NCBI GenBank assembly: GCA_023382455.1
Contig: JAHDVX010000017.1
Span: 1-64,000, forward strand
Origin: Flavobacteriales bacterium
GTDB taxonomy: Bacteria > Bacteroidota > Bacteroidia > Flavobacteriales_F > PHOS-HE28
Direction of reading: 5' to 3'
Length of the DNA stretch: 64,000 nt
Shown piece by piece: positions 44,217 to 53,023 of the stretch. The notes under the pieces were generated by a model. It worked only from the letters and a program-made list of their open reading frames with translations, was not told the origin of the DNA and did not search any database. Positions within the stretch are counted from its first letter, which is position 1. Each line of letters starts with the position of its first letter. A program made the translations under genes and the position numbers.

Positions 44217-46004
44217 TCAGGATACCGGGAACGTGAGGATGAAGTCGGTGCCTCGCCCCACCTGGCTTTCCACGTCCACGTGCACGCCGTGTGCGTTGAG
44301 GATGGTGCGTGCACTGGTGAGGCCCAGGCCCATGCCGCCCGGCCGGCCTGAGTAGAACGCCTGGAAAAGCCGCTGGATCTCCCCGGCGGGGATTCCCTTG
44401 CCGTTGTCCGCCACAAGGATGCGGACCTTGCCCTGGTGCAGTTTAGCCTGGAGCCTCAGCTGCCCTTGCCCTTCCTGCATCGCCTCGATGGCGTTGATGC
44501 ACAGGTTGGTGAGCGCCACGCCCAGCATAGCAGGGTCTGCGCTCACGGAATCCACCCCCTCCCCCACTTCCACCGAGGCCTTCATCCGCAACAGGTCCAT
44601 GCGGTCCTGCACGGAGGAGACGGCTTGTTCCAACAGGTCGCGCACCCGGCAGGGCCGCTTGTCCAGGTCCCTGGGCTTGGAGGATTCCAGCAGGTCGGTG
44701 ATCAGGTTGCGGATCCGGCCCGTGTTACGCGCCAGGATGTCCGAATACGGACTCAGCTCCTCGCGCACCTTGGGCTCCAGCTCGTCCAGCATCTGCTCCA
44801 GCGCCATCTGGAGGTTGGTGAGCGGGTTGCGCACCTCGTGGGCGATGGTGCGCGCAATGCCCCCCGTGATGGCCAAGCGGTCCGATTCCGCCAGGAGTTC
44901 CTGCACCCGCCGGGTCTCGGAGATGTCGGTGAGGGTGATCACGAAGCCGTCCAGCAGGCGGAGCGCATGCACGTTGAGCCAGCTGCCGGGGCGCGCCACC
45001 GATTGCCGGTTGGCCGCATAGGGCGTGCCCGTTTCCACCACCTCCAGCAGCGCCTGGTACAGGTCCGGGGCCCGCAGCTCGGGGAAATGCTCCAGCAGGT
45101 GGCGGCCCACCAATTCATCCGGAAGGCCCGGCCCCAGGAGGTTGCCGCTTTCCCGGTTGGCCAGGATGCATTCCTGGTCCACCACCCGCCCCTTGCCGTC
45201 GCGCACGCTGCGGAAAGCCAGGATGGCACTGGCCGAACTGTCCAGCACACGCTTCAGCAGTCTTTCCGCGAATTCGCGGGTGCGTACCTCCTGGGCCAGC
45301 TCGTCCATCTTGCGCAAGGTCTCCATCTCGGCCTGCTCGGCCTTGGCCAAGGCCCGGAACAGGCGCCAGAAAAGCAGGCCGGACACCACCACCGCCAGGA
45401 CGGAGAAGACCAGCATCATGATCGGCGTGTCGGGCTTCAGGCTCCGCTCGCGGTTCAGGCTGGCGTCGCGGATGCGTCCGGTCTCTGCGGCCAGCCGGTC
45501 CTTTTCCAGCCTCACCCGCGCCTCCAGGTCGCGTGTGCGGCCGAGCAGCTCGGATTCGTGCCCCTGCAGGCCCGTGTCGCTGCTGCGCTCGGCCAGGAAG
45601 CGGTCCTGCACCAGTTTCAGCATTTGCCGCGACATGCCTTGGATGGGCCCGAGGTCGAGGCCGGTGGCGCCGGCCCGCTGCAGGGAGTCCAGGCGCCGGA
45701 TGCTGCGCTCCACTACCGGCTGCGCCCGGTGGAAGGGCCGCATGAAGGCCGTGTCGTGCGTGAGGGTGTAGCTCCCCAGGCCCACTTCCGCATCTTTCAG
45801 GCCGGAGGTCAGGGACTCCAATTCATGCAGCACGGCATTGCATTCCAGGATGGTCCGGTTGGCCCTGGAATAACTGTCGAAGGTGCGCACCGAGGCGAAC
45901 AGCAGCAGCAGCAACACCAGCACGGTACCTGCGTACAGCACCCGCAATACCCGCCGCTCCCGCAGGTTCCTCCTGGCCGTGCCACCGTCCGGGATCTTCA
46001 CCAT
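44217..46004 (-). CDS. Membrane sensor histidine kinase with CHASE3-like sensor and PAS domain
   Basis: A 595-residue kinase. TM1 is at residues 20-42 (VLYAGTVLVLLLLLFASV), then an extracytoplasmic helical domain of CHASE3 type (SYSRANRTILECNAVLHELESLTSGLKDAEVGLGSYTLT), TM2 at about 200-222, and a PAS domain at about 255-370. HisKA carries His about 386 in RTIAHEVRNPLTNLQMAL, and the HATPase domain has NLCINAIEAMQEG (N box), VADNGKGIP (G1) and GGMGLGLTSARTILNAHG (G2). It lies directly downstream of an NtrC-type regulator gene (58-base gap), its likely partner. Confidence 0.92.
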   Translation of the reverse strand: MVKIPDGGTARRNLRERRVLRVLYAGTVLVLLLLLFASVRTFDSYSRANRTILECNAVLHELESLTSGLKDAEVGLGSYTLTHDTAFMRPFHRAQPVVERSIRRLDSLQRAGATGLDLGPIQGMSRQMLKLVQDRFLAERSSDTGLQGHESELLGRTRDLEARVRLEKDRLAAETGRIRDASLNRERSLKPDTPIMMLVFSVLAVVVSGLLFWRLFRALAKAEQAEMETLRKMDELAQEVRTREFAERLLKRVLDSSASAILAFRSVRDGKGRVVDQECILANRESGNLLGPGLPDELVGRHLLEHFPELRAPDLYQALLEVVETGTPYAANRQSVARPGSWLNVHALRLLDGFVITLTDISETRRVQELLAESDRLAITGGIARTIAHEVRNPLTNLQMALEQMLDELEPKVREELSPYSDILARNTGRIRNLITDLLESSKPRDLDKRPCRVRDLLEQAVSSVQDRMDLLRMKASVEVGEGVDSVSADPAMLGVALTNLCINAIEAMQEGQGQLRLQAKLHQGKVRILVADNGKGIPAGEIQRLFQAFYSGRPGGMGLGLTSARTILNAHGVHVDVESQVGRGTDFILTFPVS

Positions 46005-46062
46005 GCGCCTTTGGGGTGCTTCCGCGGGCCTGCGTCCTCCACCGACAGCATCATGAGCCCAT

Positions 46063-47442
46063 TCAGATCTCGATGCCGAAGGACTTCAGCTTGTTGTACA
46101 GGGTCTTCCGGTCGATGTTCAGCATCTCCGCCGTGCGCGACTTGTTGAAGCCGTTTCGCTCCAAGGCCTTCAGGATGGCCTGCTTCTCGGCGGAATGCGA
46201 CACGCCCTTGAGGCCTTCCAGGTTGAGGTTTTCCGCCAGGGTATGATGTTCCACGGTACGCGGCGCGGGCAATCCGCCGATCACTTCCGCCGGGAGCCCG
46301 TTGAGCTGCACCTGCGGCCCCGTGGTGAGGAGCACCGCCCGCTTCACCACGTTGCGCAATTCACGCAGGTTGCCCGGCCAGGAGTGCGCCAGCAGGCGCT
46401 CCTTCACCGCCGGGTCGAACGCCTCCACGGACCGGCCCAATTGCGCGTTGGCCTGGGCCAGGAAGTAGTCCGCGAAGGTGATGATGTCATCCGGCCGGTC
46501 CCGCAAGGGCAGCAGCGAGAGGGCGAACTCGTTCACCCGGTGGAAGAGGTCCTCCCGGAAGCGGCCATCGCCCACGGCCGTGGGCAGGTCCTCGTTGGTG
46601 GCCGCCAACACGCGCACATCCACCGTGATGTCCTTCTCGCCCCCCACGCGCTTGAACTGTCGCTCCTGCAACACCCGCAACAGCTTCACCTGGTTCTCGT
46701 AAGTCAGGTTGCCGATCTCGTCCAGTAACAGGGTGCCGCCGTCCGCCTGCTCAAAGCTGCCCCGCTTGTCGCTCACGGCACCGGTAAAGGCCCCCTTGAT
46801 GTGCCCGAAGAGCTCGCTGCCGGCCAGGTCCTTGGGAAGGGCCCCGCAATCCACGGCCACGAACGCCCCCTGTGATCGCCGGCTTTGCCGGTGGATCTCC
46901 TTGGCCACGTATTCCTTGCCCGTGCCGGTCTCGCCGGTGATCAGCACCGTCATGTCCGTGGGGGCCACCAGGGAAATGTGGCGGGCCAGCGCCTCGGCCT
47001 GCACGCCGGTCCCCTGCACGTACTCCTCCGTGGCGGGTGCCGGTGCCTGGCCCCGGGGGGCCTCCGCCACCTGCTTGCCGGAGGCCAACGCCTCCTTGAT
47101 CCGCATCAGGATCTCATCCGGGTAGAGCGGCTTACCCACGTAATCAAAGGCGCCCTGCCGCATGAGCTCCACGGCGGTCCGCACGTCCGAATAGCCGGTG
47201 ATGATGATTACCGCCGTATCCCGCGATCTGCCCTTGATGTGGCTGAGCATCTCCCGACTATCCGTGTCCGGCAGGCGGTGGTCACACAGTACCAGGTCAT
47301 ACCGGTGCTTGGCCAGGAGGTCCTTGGCGGTGGCGCCCCGCTGCGCCGTGTCCACGGCATAGCCCTGCTTGGTCAGGAATCGTGCGAGCAAGGTGCAGAT
47401 GTCGGCATCGTCGTCGATGACCAGCAGGCGGGTGGGATCCAT
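46063..47442 (-). CDS. Sigma-54-dependent response regulator (NtrC family)
   Basis: A 459-residue activator. The receiver (residues 5-120) has D54 as acceptor (LVLCDHRLP). The AAA+ domain has Walker [22 protein letters not shown] (sigma-54 contact loop), Walker [13 protein letters not shown] and the R-finger region. A Fis-type HTH closes it ([35 protein letters not shown]). Partner sigma factor RpoN is encoded at 19213. It is the second gene of a minus-strand run (lone receiver, NtrC-type, kinase) and should drive sigma-54 promoters when phosphorylated. Confidence 0.95.
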   Translation of the reverse strand: MDPTRLLVIDDDADICTLLARFLTKQGYAVDTAQRGATAKDLLAKHRYDLVLCDHRLPDTDSREMLSHIKGRSRDTAVIIITGYSDVRTAVELMRQGAFDYVGKPLYPDEILMRIKEALASGKQVAEAPRGQAPAPATEEYVQGTGVQAEALARHISLVAPTDMTVLITGETGTGKEYVAKEIHRQSRRSQGAFVAVDCGALPKDLAGSELFGHIKGAFTGAVSDKRGSFEQADGGTLLLDEIGNLTYENQVKLLRVLQERQFKRVGGEKDITVDVRVLAATNEDLPTAVGDGRFREDLFHRVNEFALSLLPLRDRPDDIITFADYFLAQANAQLGRSVEAFDPAVKERLLAHSWPGNLRELRNVVKRAVLLTTGPQVQLNGLPAEVIGGLPAPRTVEHHTLAENLNLEGLKGVSHSAEKQAILKALERNGFNKSRTAEMLNIDRKTLYNKLKSFGIEI

Positions 47443-47461
47443 TCAGGTGGTGGGAACGGGG

Positions 47462-47815
47462 TCAGGTGGCAAGCCCCAGTTTGCGCAGGCCGTCTAAGAT
47501 ACTGTTCTTGTCCAACGGCTTTGCGATAAACAGATCGGCACCGAGTTCCCGGGCCTTGGCGCGCTCATTGTCCACCGCACTGATGGCGATCACCCGTACC
47601 TCGGGTTGTGCTCCCCTGATCTCGGGGATCAACTGATAGCCCAGTCCATCCGGCAGGTGGATGTCCAGGAAGACCACCTGATAGGGTCCGCCGTGCAGCT
47701 TTTCCCGGCCATGCGCCAGCGAGTGGGCCATGTCCGCCCCGATCCCCATGCGCCCCAACAGGTTCTTTAGCAGGAAGCAGATCTCCGCCTCATCATCGAT
47801 CAGCAGCACGTTCAT
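47462..47815 (-). CDS. Single-domain response regulator
   Basis: A 117-residue receiver (MNVLLIDDEAEICFLLKNLLG) with acidic pair D7-D8, phospho-acceptor D51 (VVFLDIHLPDG), Ser 79 (VIAISAVD) and Lys 99 (FIAKPLD). An alternative ATG at 47833 adds six residues. It precedes the NtrC-type gene by 19 bases on the same strand and has no output domain. It may act as a phosphate relay or sink for the kinase downstream. Confidence 0.88.
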   Translation of the reverse strand: MNVLLIDDEAEICFLLKNLLGRMGIGADMAHSLAHGREKLHGGPYQVVFLDIHLPDGLGYQLIPEIRGAQPEVRVIAISAVDNERAKARELGADLFIAKPLDKNSILDGLRKLGLAT

Positions 47816-48240
47816 GTCTTGCTCTTGCTCCATCACCGGAACGCCCATGGCCGTGGACCAGGCCCGCAAATAACGCGCCCGGGGCTTTTCAGGCCATGAA
47901 GTGCGGTATTTGAGCGGCGACCGTGCGCTATTCGGGCACCGATCTCCCCAAGGATTCCACACCTCATGATATTCGTCGCTTGGCCACGTGTGTGCCTCGC
48001 AAGGCCAAACCAGGGCATGGGGCAGGGGCATTTGCCGCAAGCTGCACCTGAGCGGCTTGGCTTGTCCGTAATTTTGGCGGTTCGCCCGGTTGCTCGCACA
48101 ATTCGCACCCCAAAAACCTACCCGGAACGGGTGCCAGGAGAAGCGAACCGGCCCGGCACCGCTCGAAGAAGTGGCCAGAACGAACCTAAACAACTGTTGA
48201 TCAAGCATTTCAACACATCGTTCCACGTGGAACAGCACAG
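47816..48240. other. Divergent intergenic region before mnmG with a parS-like site
   Basis: A 425-base region between the lone receiver gene (minus) and mnmG (plus). Its only recognisable element is the 16-bp palindrome at 48219-48234. I looked for DnaA boxes (TTATNCACA) and sigma-54 promoters and saw none that are convincing. Confidence 0.5.
48219..48234. promoter_or_regulatory. parS-like ParB-binding site, copy 1
   Basis: CGTTCCACGTGGAACA contains the perfect 14-bp palindrome GTTCCACGTGGAAC and differs from the classical parS TGTTCCACGTGAAACA at two positions. It lies 6 bases upstream of the mnmG start. Confidence 0.85.
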
Positions 48241-50130
48241 ATGAATCCGGATTTTGACATCATCGTCGTTGGTGCCGGTCATGCAGGTTGCGAAGCGGCC
48301 GCCGCTGCAGCCAACATGGGCAGCTCCGTTCTGCTCGTGACCATGAACATGGGTGTGATCGCCCAAATGAGCTGCAACCCGGCCATGGGGGGTGTAGGCA
48401 AGGGCCAGATCGTGCGGGAGGTGGATGCCCTCGGCGGGTACTCCGGGATCATCAGCGACCTGAGCACGGTCCAGTTCCGCATGCTCAACCGGAGCAAGGG
48501 CCCGGCCATGTGGAGCCCCCGAAGCCAGAACGACCGGAACTTGTTCGCCCAGGCCTGGCGGCAACAACTGGAGCAAACACCCAAGGTTCACTTCCGCCAG
48601 GACACCGTCACCGGACTGCTCACCGCAACGGATGGGAAGGGGAACACCCGCGTCGCCGGGGTTAAGACCGGATTGGGCGGGGCCATCACCTCACGGGCGG
48701 TCATCCTCACCAACGGCACCTTCCTCAGCGCGGTGATGCACATCGGGGAGAAACAGTTTGGTGGAGGACGCGCCGGTGAAAAAGCGGCCTACGGCATTAC
48801 CGAGCAACTGGCCGAACTGGGCTTTGTCTCCGGCCGCATGAAGACAGGAACCCCGCCCCGCGTGGACGGCCGCAGCATTGATTACACCCAGCTACAGGAA
48901 CAACCTGGGGATGAGAACCCGGCGAAATTCAGCTTCTCCGACCGGACCAAGCCCGCCCAACGCCAGTTGAGCTGCTGGATGACCTACACCTCCCCCGAGG
49001 TGCACGACATCCTCCGCAGCGGCTTCAACCGAAGCCCGATGTTCGCCGGCCGCATCCAAGGAGTCGGGCCTCGCTACTGCCCCAGCATCGAGGACAAGAT
49101 CCACCGCTTCGCCGAGAAGGACAGCCACCAGATCTTCGTGGAACCCGAGGGGTGGAACACGGTGGAAACCTACATCAACGGATTCAGCACCAGCCTTCCC
49201 GAGGAAGTGCAGACAGCCGCACTCCGAAAGCTCCCCGGCTTTGCACAAGCCCGGATCTTTAGGCCAGGCTATGCCGTGGAGTACGACTACTTCCCCCCCA
49301 CCCAACTGGCCCATACCCTGGAGACCAAGTTGGTGGATGGCCTCTATTTCGCCGGCCAGATCAACGGCACCACCGGCTATGAGGAGGCTGCGTGCCAAGG
49401 CCTGATCGCAGGGATGAACGCCCACCTGAAGGTCCAAGACAAGTCCCCTTTTGTGCTGCGGCGTGATGAAGCCTACATCGGGGTGCTGATCGACGACCTG
49501 ATCACCAAGGGCACCGAAGAACCCTATCGGATGTTCACCAGCCGGGCTGAATTCCGCATCCTGCTGCGGCAGGACAATGCGGATCTCCGCCTTACGCCCC
49601 TTTCCCATGCCGTGGGCCTTGCAAGCGAAGAAAGGCTTCGCCAGACCGAACGCAAGGCATCGCAGACCAGCGAATTGCTGAACAAGTTGCGCACGGAAAG
49701 CGTGGAACCCGAGGCAGCCAATCCGGCGATCGTTCCACGTGGAACAGAGCCCATAAAACAAAAGGTCAAGCTATACAACCTGCTTCTGCGACCTCAGCTT
49801 TCGTACGCAGATATTGAGCCCTTATCACCGACCCTGACCACTCTTTCCAACTCCTTCGGCGAGCTCCGTTCCGAAGTGGTGGAACAAGCGGAGATCAAAG
49901 CGAAATACGAGGGATACATCGAGAAAGAACGCAACCTGGCTGACCGGCTTCAGCACCTGGAAGACGTCCCCCTGGCCAAGGATATGCCCTACGAGAAGTT
50001 GGTTTCACTCTCCATGGAGGCACGCCAAAAACTCGAAAAGATCAAGCCAGCGACCCTGGGTCAAGCCTCCAGAATCAGTGGCATCTCCCCTTCGGACATC
50101 AGTGTACTAATGGTCTATTTGGGCCGCTAA
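48241..50130 (+). CDS. mnmG: tRNA uridine-5-carboxymethylaminomethyl modification enzyme MnmG
   Basis: A 629-residue FAD enzyme that works with MnmE to modify wobble U34 in several tRNAs. The N-terminal FAD motif is IIVVGAGHAGCEAAAAAANMG. NPAMGGVGKGQIVREVDALGG, GRMKTGTPPRVDGRSID, CPSIEDKIHRF and GQINGTTGYEEAACQGLIAGMNA are diagnostic. The C-terminal helical MnmE/tRNA-binding region ends ARISGISPSDISVLMVYLGR-like. Complete. A parS-like site lies inside its 3' half (49731-49746) and others just before and after the gene. In many bacteria mnmG is next to the replication origin and parAB. Confidence 0.97.
   Translation: MNPDFDIIVVGAGHAGCEAAAAAANMGSSVLLVTMNMGVIAQMSCNPAMGGVGKGQIVREVDALGGYSGIISDLSTVQFRMLNRSKGPAMWSPRSQNDRNLFAQAWRQQLEQTPKVHFRQDTVTGLLTATDGKGNTRVAGVKTGLGGAITSRAVILTNGTFLSAVMHIGEKQFGGGRAGEKAAYGITEQLAELGFVSGRMKTGTPPRVDGRSIDYTQLQEQPGDENPAKFSFSDRTKPAQRQLSCWMTYTSPEVHDILRSGFNRSPMFAGRIQGVGPRYCPSIEDKIHRFAEKDSHQIFVEPEGWNTVETYINGFSTSLPEEVQTAALRKLPGFAQARIFRPGYAVEYDYFPPTQLAHTLETKLVDGLYFAGQINGTTGYEEAACQGLIAGMNAHLKVQDKSPFVLRRDEAYIGVLIDDLITKGTEEPYRMFTSRAEFRILLRQDNADLRLTPLSHAVGLASEERLRQTERKASQTSELLNKLRTESVEPEAANPAIVPRGTEPIKQKVKLYNLLLRPQLSYADIEPLSPTLTTLSNSFGELRSEVVEQAEIKAKYEGYIEKERNLADRLQHLEDVPLAKDMPYEKLVSLSMEARQKLEKIKPATLGQASRISGISPSDISVLMVYLGR
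49731..49746. promoter_or_regulatory. parS-like ParB-binding site, copy 2 (inside mnmG)
   Basis: The same 16 bases as copy 1, here read as part of the codons for I-V-P-R-G-T in mnmG. A protein-coding region keeping an exact 14-bp palindrome points to selection on DNA sequence. Confidence 0.85.
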
Positions 50131-50138
50131 TCCTCGAT

Positions 50139-50154
50139 CGTTCCACGTGGAACA
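50139..50154. promoter_or_regulatory. parS-like ParB-binding site, copy 3
   Basis: CGTTCCACGTGGAACA again, in the 30-base gap between mnmG and the methyltransferase gene, just before the latter's start at 50161. Confidence 0.85.
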
Positions 50155-50160
50155 AGCTCC

Positions 50161-51048
50161 ATGGAACACCTTTCCTCCTGCCCGATCTGTGGCTGCCCGG
50201 ACAGCACCCCCGCACATACCTGTACCGACCACACCGTGACCGGTGCACGGTTCACCATCCAACAATGCCTGGGTTGCGGGCTCTATTTCACCAACCCCAG
50301 ACCCGCCGGGAACAAGATCGGGGACTATTACCTCTCCGAGAACTACATCTCACACGCCGCCAAGGCCCGAACGCTCCGGGACCATCTCTACCATTGGGTG
50401 AGGCGACGCGCCATCAAAGGCAAGCACAACCTGATCCGGTCCCATGTGGAGCACGGCCGTTTGCTGGATATCGGGTGTGGAACCGGCAGCTTCTTGGCGT
50501 ACATGAAAGAGGTGGGCTATGACGTTCAGGGTGTGGAGGTCAGTACTGCTGCCCGTCAAGTGGCCCAGGAAAAACAGATCACCGTTGTGGAGGAACTGGG
50601 GAAAATCCCGGAAACCGACCGCTTTGACGTCATCACGCTTTGGCATGTACTGGAACATGTGCCCGATCCATTGCAAACCATGAAGGAGGTTTTTCATCGC
50701 TGCGCACCAGGTGGGCTCCTGGTGGTGGCGGTACCGGACCGATCCAGCTGGGATTGCAGCCACTATGGTGTGGACTGGGCTGCATGGGATGTTCCCCGGC
50801 ATCTGTTCCACTTCCAGGGCCAGGATGTGCAGCGGTTGTTCAAAACTACTGGATTCACACCGCTGGAGACCCGCAAGATGTGGTTCGATGCACCCTACGT
50901 GGCCATGCTCAGTGAGCAGCACCGAGGAGCGGGACCGATTGCTTCACTCATCAAGGGAGCAGCCATCGGTTTGTGGTCGAATGGCGTGGCTTGGGCCAAT
51001 GGGCGCCCAACTTCAAGTTCCCTGTACTTGGCCAAAAAGACCAAATAA
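50161..51048 (+). CDS. Class I SAM-dependent methyltransferase with N-terminal zinc-binding cysteines
   Basis: A 295-residue protein. Residues 7-45 carry CPICG and CLGCG, a zinc ribbon typical of the methyltransferase-12 group that acts on lipids or sugars of surface polysaccharides. The Rossmann core has LLDIGCGTGSFLAYMKEVGYDVQGVEVS (motif I) and VITLWHVLEHVPDPLQTM (motif III region). LYFTNPRP with GDYYLSENYISHA is characteristic of the family. It lies 30 bases after mnmG; the substrate is unknown. Confidence 0.88.
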   Translation: MEHLSSCPICGCPDSTPAHTCTDHTVTGARFTIQQCLGCGLYFTNPRPAGNKIGDYYLSENYISHAAKARTLRDHLYHWVRRRAIKGKHNLIRSHVEHGRLLDIGCGTGSFLAYMKEVGYDVQGVEVSTAARQVAQEKQITVVEELGKIPETDRFDVITLWHVLEHVPDPLQTMKEVFHRCAPGGLLVVAVPDRSSWDCSHYGVDWAAWDVPRHLFHFQGQDVQRLFKTTGFTPLETRKMWFDAPYVAMLSEQHRGAGPIASLIKGAAIGLWSNGVAWANGRPTSSSLYLAKKTK

Positions 51049-51311
51049 CCAGGAAGGCCCTAAATATTCGATTTGCGCGACTTTCTACTGATTATGGACA
51101 CCAACCATTCCCAATGACCCGATGTGCCAGCAGATCAAATCTATGGACCTTGTATTAATTCACTGATTATCAGCGCCTTAATTGTTAATCACACATTTCT
51201 TCCCATTACACCGGGAACTTGGCCCTTGTCGGTGGTGTTCCATCGCATGGAATGGCGCTCAGCGTCCACATCCGTACCTTTGCCGCCCCATTCATAGACC
51301 CTCTGTTGACC

Positions 51312-52868
51312 ATGACCACGCTTGCCGCCTCCTCGCGCATCTCGGATGTGCTCAAGAAATGGAACATCACCGAAAGCCAATCCGGCGTTTCCACCGGTAC
51401 CAAGTGGCTCAAGGGTGAGGGAAAGCAACATGCCTGCGTTTCCCCGGTGGACGGCGCAGAGTTCGGCACCGTCCGTGGTGCCTCCAAAGCGGAGTATGAA
51501 CAGGCCGTGTCAGCGGCTCACCAGGCCTTCTTGGAATGGCGCAACTGGCCGGCACCCAAGCGTGGCGAGGTGGTACGCCAGTTCGGCGAGGAGCTTCGCA
51601 AGCACAAGGCCGACCTGGGCAAGCTGGTGAGTTATGAGATGGGCAAGAGCTACCAGGAAGGCCTGGGCGAGGTTCAGGAGATGATCGACATCTGCGATTT
51701 CGCGGTGGGCCTCTCCCGCCAGCTCTACGGCCTCACCATGCACAGTGAGCGGCCCGAACACCGCATGTACGAGCAATGGCACCCGCTGGGTCCGGTGGCC
51801 ATCATCACCGCGTTCAACTTCCCGGTGGCCGTGTGGTCCTGGAACTTGGCCATTGCCCTGGTCTGCGGCGATACCTGCATCTGGAAACCCAGCCACAAGG
51901 TGCCCATGTGCAGCGTGGCCTGCCAAGTGATCCTGTCCGGTGTGCTGGCCAGGAACCATGTGCCCGAGGGGGTTTCCGTGCTGCTCAACGGTGGCCGCGA
52001 AGTGGGTGAAGGCCTCACCAATGACGAACGCATCCCGCTGGTGAGCGCCACCGGCAGCACCCGCATGGGGCAGACCGTGGGCGCCGCCGTGGCCAAGCGC
52101 TTCGGCCGTTCCCTGCTGGAATTGGGCGGCAACAACGCCATCATCATCACCCCTAAAGCCGACCTGGACATCGCCCTGCACGCCTCCCTCTTCGGGGCTG
52201 TGGGTACCGCAGGCCAGCGTTGCACGTCCACGCGCCGCCTGATCATTCACGAATCGGTGTACGACCAGTTCACCAAGAAGCTGGTGAATGCCTACGGCCA
52301 GCTCCGCATCGGCGACCCGCTGGATGAGAACAACCACGTAGGGCCGCTGATCGACCGCACAGCCGTGGATGACTACACCAAGGCTTTGGCCACTGCAGTG
52401 GAGCAGGGCGGCAGGATGCTGGTGCCCGGCGGTACGCTCAGCGGCGAGGGCTACACCACCGGCTGCTACGTGAAACCGGCCGTGGTGGAGGCCAAGCCCG
52501 ACATGCCCATCGTCCAGGTGGAGACCTTCGCTCCGATCCTGTACGTGATGAAATATGCGGGTGATGTGACCGAGGCCATCGCCATCCAGAACAACGTGAA
52601 GCAAGGGCTGTCCTCCTCGTTGATGACCACCGACATGCGCGAAATGGAACAGTTCCTTTCCGCCGGTGGAAGCGATTGCGGCATCGCCAACGTGAACATC
52701 GGCACCAGCGGGGCCGAGATCGGTGGGGCCTTCGGTGGTGAAAAGGAAACCGGCGGCGGGCGCGAAAGCGGGTCCGATTCCTGGAAGCTCTACATGCGCC
52801 GCCAGACCAACACCATCAACTACGGCACCAAGCTGCCATTGGCACAGGGTATCAAGTTTGATCTCTGA
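51312..52868 (+). CDS. Aldehyde dehydrogenase, ALDH7 family (L-aminoadipate-semialdehyde type)
   Basis: A 518-residue enzyme from ATG 51312 (MTTLAASSRISDVL); the frame is open upstream without similarity. The catalytic Cys is in GTAGQRCTSTRRL, the general base Glu in SLLELGGNNAIII, and the NAD site has FNFPVAVWSWNLAIAL and SATGSTRMG. The end GGEKETGGGRESGSDSWKLYMRRQTNTINYG marks ALDH7 (antiquitin/AmaB), which oxidises alpha-aminoadipate semialdehyde in lysine breakdown. Substrate by family, not proven. It is preceded by a 263-base AT-richer gap without visible genes. Confidence 0.92.
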   Translation: MTTLAASSRISDVLKKWNITESQSGVSTGTKWLKGEGKQHACVSPVDGAEFGTVRGASKAEYEQAVSAAHQAFLEWRNWPAPKRGEVVRQFGEELRKHKADLGKLVSYEMGKSYQEGLGEVQEMIDICDFAVGLSRQLYGLTMHSERPEHRMYEQWHPLGPVAIITAFNFPVAVWSWNLAIALVCGDTCIWKPSHKVPMCSVACQVILSGVLARNHVPEGVSVLLNGGREVGEGLTNDERIPLVSATGSTRMGQTVGAAVAKRFGRSLLELGGNNAIIITPKADLDIALHASLFGAVGTAGQRCTSTRRLIIHESVYDQFTKKLVNAYGQLRIGDPLDENNHVGPLIDRTAVDDYTKALATAVEQGGRMLVPGGTLSGEGYTTGCYVKPAVVEAKPDMPIVQVETFAPILYVMKYAGDVTEAIAIQNNVKQGLSSSLMTTDMREMEQFLSAGGSDCGIANVNIGTSGAEIGGAFGGEKETGGGRESGSDSWKLYMRRQTNTINYGTKLPLAQGIKFDL

Positions 52869-53023
52869 CCAGGCAAGGAGGAGCCTTCCGGACCATCCTT
52901 GGAAAACCGGGCGCATCCCTCGATGTAGCCCGGTTTCCCGTTCCTTGGCCTTTCAACGGAAAGGCCATCTTTATCCACCTTGGATCCGGCAACCCGGGTG
53001 ATTTTGCAACGTCTCCCGCATCC

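Noticed and set aside
47816-51311. oriC itself within the parS region
   Set aside because: I looked in the gaps on both sides of mnmG for clustered DnaA boxes and an AT-rich unwinding element; only weak two-mismatch matches in the 51049-51200 AT-richer stretch were seen, which is not enough.
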